A stretch of 47,283 nt of DNA. It comes from DASPOJ01 sp050014395 (GTDB lineage: Bacteria; Acidobacteriota; Terriglobia; Acidiferrales; UBA7541). Below are positions 44,101-47,283 of this stretch, one piece after another. Position numbers and translations under genes: made by a program. The stretch spans positions 1-47,283 of the forward strand of contig JBEKDK010000035.1 in NCBI GenBank assembly GCA_050014395.1, read 5' to 3'. Positions within the stretch are counted from its first letter, which is position 1. The number at the start of each line of letters is the position of its first letter. Under the pieces are notes generated by a model that worked only from the letters and a program-made list of their open reading frames with translations, was not told the DNA's origin and did no database searches.

Positions 44101-44175
44101 GCGTTGACAGCCAAGTCCAAGCCGGCAGTGGCGAAGCCTGCGCCGAAACCCGCCGGCGCCGTCGCACAACACTAA
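41137..44175 (+). CDS. Secreted PIG-L (LmbE-like) deacetylase with C-terminal ThuA-like region
   Basis: A 1012-residue exported protein. A hydrophobic stretch at about residues 40-62 ending in VLAQ is a signal peptide or anchor. The PIG-L domain follows with the zinc motif His110-Pro-Asp-Asp113-Glu (AHPDDED) and the later His-rich GHGHHQVSG. Such domains remove N-acetyl groups from sugar amides. After a middle region there is an NEW3/CARDB-like beta domain (about 640-760) and a C-terminal glutamine-amidotransferase-like region (VIVIGVRAYSVKPEL, GVLVVEYQAGG). The ATG at 41137 has GAGGA upstream; the frame remains open for 203 codons further, but that part is antisense to bshA. Substrate is unknown; polysaccharide or glycan turnover is likely. 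Confidence 0.85.
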   Translation: MTATWRRKENRNRENSHTRPQMFAVKREAPRGAWRAFLRILLTALLPASLAVVLAFLSFSVLAQTPSPAQVAIAPEPNAQALEIDRGAVGLWQLLRKLHTRASLIAVVAHPDDEDGGMLTYESRGEGARVVLMTLNRGEGGQNVMNDEFWDALGLDRTMELLAADRYYGANQYFGTEIDYGFSKTKEEALEKWTHERVLSDAVRVVRITRPLVVTSTFIGGPSDGHGHHQVSGEVAQEVFKAAGDPNAFPEQIKEGLRPWTPLKVYARVPTNAVRPQGIFDYASGQWAPARFQDYVNNTWIEGLPAINVRVQEGTYDSLLGASYIQISRQGLGFQKSQNDGPFIPEAGPASVPYHRFGSNVQSGDQEQSFFDGIDVSLMGIADLVNDGHATFLRQALTAINAQVEQAMSQFSADHLEKIAPVLADGLKSTTALIDQVSASNLSDQAKYDVVHELRVKQAQFNDALALALGISLDASIAPPPAGSASGPAGPFGEGGGSGPAASFQFAIPGQTFYVRAHAANSGSESIELTKFWLEGPDGELQGGANTDDWKVQVDGKTQAGQLAAAAVADQRFSVTVPENAPPTAPYFTRPNIEQPYYDLIDARYRNLPFAPYPLSAWAEFTYDGATVRVVQIVQTVTRQTGLGTVKNPLMVTPAISVAISPHAGIVPLGQKDFTLTATITSEVKGPAQGTVKLQLPEGWRATPASAPFATALEGETQSVQFRIEPIGLAAKEYNVTAVATYNGKDYKAGFVTTGYTGLRPYNLYSPAEYRASGVNVKMAGALNVGYIEGTGDDVPSTFDDLGVHVRFLAAQDVATSDLKKYDVIVIGVRAYSVKPELAMNNARLLDYVKSGGVLVVEYQAGGQYRSGYGPYPFTLGSQIVVDENSAVQVLNPKDPVLSWPNQITADDFKGWYEERGHGFMDQWDDHYDAPFEMHDPGQAPQKGGLLFAQYGKGAYVYLAFALYRQLPEGVPGSYRLMANLLSLPKNPALTAKSKPAVAKPAPKPAGAVAQH

Positions 44176-44222
44176 ATTTTCCGAGCAGGCAGGCAAGCAG
44201 GCGCGCACGTACAGCGCCGCGC

Positions 44223-44228
44223 TATAAT
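44223..44228 (+). promoter_or_regulatory. Consensus -10 box close to the LMF-like start codon
   Basis: A perfect TATAAT lies 9 bases before the ATG at 44238, implying a transcript that starts at or next to the start codon (leaderless or nearly so). No Shine-Dalgarno sequence is present, which agrees. No clear -35 box is found 17 bases upstream. Confidence 0.5.
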
Positions 44229-44237
44229 GCGCGCGTC

Positions 44238-45896
44238 ATGGCGTCCCCACACGAAATTCCACGCTGGCTCTTCGCTTCCGATCCGGAGTGGAAGCCGGGA
44301 TTTCTGAAGGCGCGCTGGTTGTTCTTACGGGTGCTGGGCCTGATCTTCTTTTCTGCGTTCTATTCGCTGCTATTTCAGATTCGCGGCTTGATTGGCCCCG
44401 ATGGCATTTTGCCCGCGCACGACTATCTGCCCGAAGTCGCGCAGTATTTCGGCGCCGCTCGTTTTTGGTTCGCGCCCACTTTGTTCTGGCTTTCTTCGAG
44501 CGACCGCGCGCTGATGCTGGTCTGTTGGATCGGAATCGTCTTCTCGCTTCTGCTCACGCTGAATATCTGGCCGCGCGCCACAACATTTGTATGCCTTGTC
44601 ATGTTCCTGGCCTTCGTAAGCGCGGCGCAAGATTTTTCCAGCTATCAATCCGACGGCATGCTGCTCGAGGCCGGCTTCTTGTGTCTGTTCTTCGCGCCGC
44701 CGGGATTGCTGCCTGGTTTGGGCCGCAGCCATCCACCCTCGCGCGCGAGTTGGTTTCTTTTGGTCTGGCTCAATTTCCGAATCTATTTTGAATCCGGCGT
44801 GGCGAAACTCCTCAGTCACGACCCGCAATGGCGAGGCCTGACGGCCATGGATCAGTATTACCAAAATGGCCCGCTGCCCACGTGGATCGGCTGGTACGCG
44901 CAGCATCTCCCGCACGGCATTCAGGCCGCGACGGTTGTGGTGATCCTGGCGGTCGAATTGGTTCTGGTGTTCTTCATGTTCGTGCCCTGGATTTATCCGC
45001 TGCTTCTTCCGATGAGAATCCGCATCGTACCCAGGATACCCCGCATCGTTTTATTTTTCGTGATCACGCCGATGCAGATTGTCATCATCCTGACAGCGAA
45101 TTACGCCTTTCTGAACTACATCGTGCTCGCCCTCGGATTTTTGCTGCTCGATGACCGTTTCCTCGATCGCTTTTCGCGCGCCGGGCGCGCCGCTGCGTCC
45201 GCGCCCGAATCCGCTCCAGCGGACCAAGCTGCGCCCGCCGCTCCGGCGCCGAAGCCGGTGCCCGAGTGGCGTGAAGCGCTCGATAGTTTGCGGCTGTCTC
45301 TGGGTGGCTTGCTGCTGACGTTGCAATGTTATGTCACGTCGATTCTGCTTGTCGCCATGGTGTGGCCTGCCCAGCCGCTTCCGATTGCGCCGGCGCGTTG
45401 GCTCGAACCATTCCGCGTCGCCAACGAATTCGGTTTGTTCGCGGTTATGACGCCCGATCGCTACGAGGTCGAATTTCAAGGTTCAACCGACGGCCAAACC
45501 TGGACCGCCTATCCGTTTCGCCATAAGCCCCAGGACCTCTCGCACGCGCCCGGCATTTACGCGCCCTATCAGCCGCGATTCGATTGGAATCTCTGGTTCG
45601 CTTCGTTGGGCACTTGGCGCGAATATCCATTCGTTTTGAAAACGGAGGAGCGGCTTCTCACAGGCTCCCCGGACGTCTTGGCCCTTTTCGCGCGCAATCC
45701 GTTTCCAAACGGGCCGCCGCTTCAAGTTCGCGCCATCGTGTGGCAATACTGGTTCACGGACAGAGCGACCAAGCACGCTACTGGCGATTGGTGGCGGCGC
45801 CAGCTAGTCGGCTTGTACGCTCCCACGCTCGAACTCGAGCCGGACGGGAAGTTCACCGCCGTTGATTGGCCGGGCGCGGCATCGGCTGCACCTTGA
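44238..45896 (+). CDS. Lipase maturation factor-like membrane protein
   Basis: A 552-residue protein resembling the lipase maturation factor (LMF) family, known in animals as an ER protein for lipase folding and widespread but uncharacterised in bacteria. It has about nine membrane segments over residues 25-385, including the family blocks GPDGILPAHDYL, SYQSDGMLLEAGFLCLFFAP, NFRIYFESGVAKLLSHDPQWRGLTAM and YYQNGPLPTWIGWY. A soluble C-terminal domain follows (FEVEFQGSTDG-like YEVEFQGSTDGQTWTAYPFR and FDWNLWFASLG). A Pro/Ala-rich linker separates the two halves of the membrane part. Bacterial function is unknown. It sits 62 bases after the PIG-L gene with its own promoter signal. Confidence 0.85.
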   Translation: MASPHEIPRWLFASDPEWKPGFLKARWLFLRVLGLIFFSAFYSLLFQIRGLIGPDGILPAHDYLPEVAQYFGAARFWFAPTLFWLSSSDRALMLVCWIGIVFSLLLTLNIWPRATTFVCLVMFLAFVSAAQDFSSYQSDGMLLEAGFLCLFFAPPGLLPGLGRSHPPSRASWFLLVWLNFRIYFESGVAKLLSHDPQWRGLTAMDQYYQNGPLPTWIGWYAQHLPHGIQAATVVVILAVELVLVFFMFVPWIYPLLLPMRIRIVPRIPRIVLFFVITPMQIVIILTANYAFLNYIVLALGFLLLDDRFLDRFSRAGRAAASAPESAPADQAAPAAPAPKPVPEWREALDSLRLSLGGLLLTLQCYVTSILLVAMVWPAQPLPIAPARWLEPFRVANEFGLFAVMTPDRYEVEFQGSTDGQTWTAYPFRHKPQDLSHAPGIYAPYQPRFDWNLWFASLGTWREYPFVLKTEERLLTGSPDVLALFARNPFPNGPPLQVRAIVWQYWFTDRATKHATGDWWRRQLVGLYAPTLELEPDGKFTAVDWPGAASAAP

Positions 45897-45986
45897 CGCT
45901 CCTTTCGCCCGTTTTCCCGCCTCAACATAGAATCGCCAAGACACTCATTTAAATAGACTTAACTATAGTCCTAGAACCATTGGATG

Positions 45987-46081
45987 CCTGGGCTGGGACT
46001 GCCTGTCCATTGGCCCATTTCGGGACGCCCGCTACATTCGCTTCACGCAACCGGGGCACCGCAGAGTCAAAACAGCCCAGG
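45987..46081. other. Long-range inverted repeat in the leader of a hypothetical gene
   Basis: CCTGGGCTG (45987-45995) and CAGCCCAGG (46073-46081) are exact 9-base reverse complements enclosing 77 bases. The right arm ends 19 bases before the ATG at 46101, close to its ribosome-binding site. A structured 5' leader or small RNA is possible. It does not match any riboswitch or tRNA that I recognise. Confidence 0.3.
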
Positions 46082-46100
46082 GCGTACTGAGGTCTCACCG

Positions 46101-46769
46101 ATGCTCCTGGCCCTAGCCGTCCTACTGATTCAGCCGCAGATGCAGGCGCCGCTTTCCGTGAATGTTTCCAAGCTCGAATCGGCCGCAGCCGAATCGAGCG
46201 CCCTCGCGACCGCCGGACCCAACGCCGCGGCGAACCCGGCAGTGGAATCCAGTTCATCGGCCGCCTCATCATCTTCTTCTTCGTCCGCGTCCCCGGCGCC
46301 CATGGCCTACGAGCCGGGCATGACGATCTTGACGCCCGTGCCGAGCGCAGCCAGCCAAGCCTCGGCGATTTCTCCGGCTCCGGCTGGAAAGGTCGCCATT
46401 GTGAAGAATGCATTCCTTAGCGTGATTGCGCCCAGGTTCGAAACACGTCACGACCAACATATGTGGATGGCTCTATCGATCGCGCAACACACCGCCGCCG
46501 GCTTCGATGCTTGGAGCACGCGCGAGGCGATCTCCACGGGCCAGGGTCAGGAAATGAATCCGCTTCTGAAACCCTTCGCGGGCAATTCGTCAATCTACTT
46601 GGCCACTCAGGTCACTCCCGTGGCGCTGGACTATTTGGCCCGTCGAATGATGTACAGTTCGCATTCTTGGGAACGCCGCACGTGGTGGGTGCCGCAGGTG
46701 CTGGGAACGGCCAGCTCCCTTGCGGCCGGTGCGCACAATCTGACTGTGCGTGCGACGCCCGCGCCCTGA
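46101..46769 (+). CDS. Hypothetical protein with Ser-rich linker
   Basis: A 222-residue protein I do not recognise. It begins with a short hydrophobic segment (MLLALAVLLIQ), which may be a signal peptide or anchor. A low-complexity Ala/Ser/Pro linker follows (residues about 30-100, including a run of serines), then a conserved-looking domain with HDQHMWMALSIAQHTAAGFDAWSTREAI and MNPLLKPFAGNSSIYLATQV, probably two or three helices in the membrane. The pattern resembles small membrane domains of the 'DUF5658-like' kind, but I cannot name it firmly. ATG at 46101 is chosen because TGAGGT lies upstream and the hydrophobic start follows; an ATG at 45984 would add 39 unlikely residues. Confidence 0.6.
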   Translation: MLLALAVLLIQPQMQAPLSVNVSKLESAAAESSALATAGPNAAANPAVESSSSAASSSSSSSASPAPMAYEPGMTILTPVPSAASQASAISPAPAGKVAIVKNAFLSVIAPRFETRHDQHMWMALSIAQHTAAGFDAWSTREAISTGQGQEMNPLLKPFAGNSSIYLATQVTPVALDYLARRMMYSSHSWERRTWWVPQVLGTASSLAAGAHNLTVRATPAP

Positions 46770-46819
46770 TACTTATTTTCTTTGCTTTCTTCCCTCTCTA
46801 CCTCCCGCCCGAGGCAGAG

Positions 46820-46867
46820 CAGCGCCGGCTCTCACTGCAAGCAATTGCAGCGGGAGCCGTTGCGCTG
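46820..46867. repeat. Strong 18-bp hairpin with GCAA tetraloop
   Basis: CAGCGC, CGGCTC and CTGCAA (46820-46840) pair with TTGCAG, GAGCCG and GCGCTG (46845-46867) around a GCAA loop. There is one 3x3 internal loop and one 2-base bulge. It lies 50 bases after the hypothetical gene's stop and 38 before the next ATG. No U-tract follows, so it may be an RNA structure or a dispersed palindromic repeat, not a standard terminator. Confidence 0.6.
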
Positions 46868-46905
46868 TAGCATCACCCCCAGAAAATTTCCCTTCGGAGG
46901 CGGAC

Positions 46906-47283
46906 ATGGCGGCAGTGGAAGCTGCTGCGGCTCCCGCGCCGCACGCGAATGCCGCGCCGGCGGCGAGCGGCGAGCGATTGGTTTCGCTCGACGTGTTTCG
47001 CGGCGCCACCATCGCGGCCATGATCCTGGTGAACGATCCCGGGTCCTGGCAGCACATTTACTGGCCGCTCGAGCATGCCGAATGGAATGGCTGGACGCCC
47101 ACCGATCTGATCTTCCCGTTTTTTCTTTTCATCGTGGGCGTAGCCATGACGATGTCGTTCGCCTGGCGCCTCGGGCGCGGGATGTCGCGCGGCAGACTGG
47201 CGTGGCACGTCATCACGCGCAGCGCCGCGTTGTTCGCGATCGGACTTTTCCTGAACGTTTTCCCGGATTTTCCGTGGCACACG
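46906..47283 (+). CDS. HGSNAT/DUF5009-like membrane acyltransferase, N-terminal part
   Basis: The frame starts at ATG 46906, with GGAGG upstream, and runs 126 codons off the right edge. After an Ala/Pro-rich start it reads RLVSLDVFRGATIAAMILVND, then WNGWTPTDLIFPFFLFIVGVAM, the opening of heparan-alpha-glucosaminide N-acetyltransferase-like proteins, which have ten or more membrane segments and acetylate sugar amines across a membrane. The conserved LDVFRG and DLIFPFFLFIVG blocks are both present. The catalytic His and the rest of the protein are outside the window. A partner role with the PIG-L deacetylase upstream in glycan metabolism is possible but not shown. Confidence 0.85.
   Translation, partial: MAAVEAAAAPAPHANAAPAASGERLVSLDVFRGATIAAMILVNDPGSWQHIYWPLEHAEWNGWTPTDLIFPFFLFIVGVAMTMSFAWRLGRGMSRGRLAWHVITRSAALFAIGLFLNVFPDFPWHT

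Noticed and set aside
45960..46085. tRNA or tmRNA-like element in the intergenic region
   Set aside because: No T-loop GGTTCGANTCC motif or cloverleaf could be drawn from the sequence.

Overview
The window is a high-GC chromosomal segment that most likely comes from an Acidobacteriota (Terriglobia-type) bacterium. The main clue is the small cupin at 203-601, which closely resembles, from memory, the manganese cupin hydroxynitrile lyases of Granulicella and Acidobacterium. The mix of BshA, a large secreted PIG-L protein, a lipase-maturation-factor protein and an ImuA-ImuB-DnaE2 cassette fits that assignment. No rRNA, tRNA, CRISPR array, transposase or phage gene is visible. Gene density is high and almost every gene is intact.

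Layout. (1) 3-601, + strand: the tail of an aldo/keto reductase and the cupin. (2) 678-20507, - strand: sixteen tightly packed genes for H2, formate and C1 chemistry. In transcription order they are: a divergent molybdopterin enzyme; HydB-like and HydG-like electron-transfer subunits; a hydrogenase maturation protease; five subunits of a membrane-bound group 4 [NiFe] hydrogenase; a fused MetF-MetV methylene-THF reductase; a DHPS-fold methyltransferase; an amidohydrolase; and, after a 206-base gap, a large FdhA, a DUF1641 protein, an OFA-type transporter and FdhD. (3) 20508-20866: a divergent control region with a Crp/Fnr-type operator. (4) 20867-26610, + strand: the ImuA-ImuB-DnaE2 mutagenesis cassette. 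(5) 26643-29327, - strand: a FAD amine-oxidase-like enzyme, a 2OG-Fe(II) oxygenase and a RidA-like protein. (6) 29440-33594, + strand: an ABC ATPase, a two-repeat FtsX permease and a LolA-like periplasmic protein. (7) 33771-36305: a secreted GH3 glycosidase. (8) 36314-40980, - strand: pyruvate carboxylase and BshA. (9) 41137-47283, + strand: a secreted PIG-L protein, a lipase-maturation-factor-like membrane protein, a Ser-rich hypothetical protein and the start of an HGSNAT-like acyltransferase.

The striking region is the C1/H2 cluster. The hydrogenase large subunit keeps all four nickel-ligand cysteines and a HycE-like cleavable tail, so it is a real hydrogenase and not complex I. It is joined to a HydB/HydG pair, which normally partners cytosolic group 3 hydrogenases, and to methyl-branch folate enzymes, yet no CODH/acetyl-CoA synthase gene is in view. 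The first molybdoenzyme keeps the active-site Cys but has lost both the His and the Arg that define formate dehydrogenases. My inference is an H2- or formate-linked system feeding electrons or one-carbon units into methyl-THF and an unknown methyl acceptor, possibly through an undescribed molybdoenzyme substrate. All functions here are read from sequence only.
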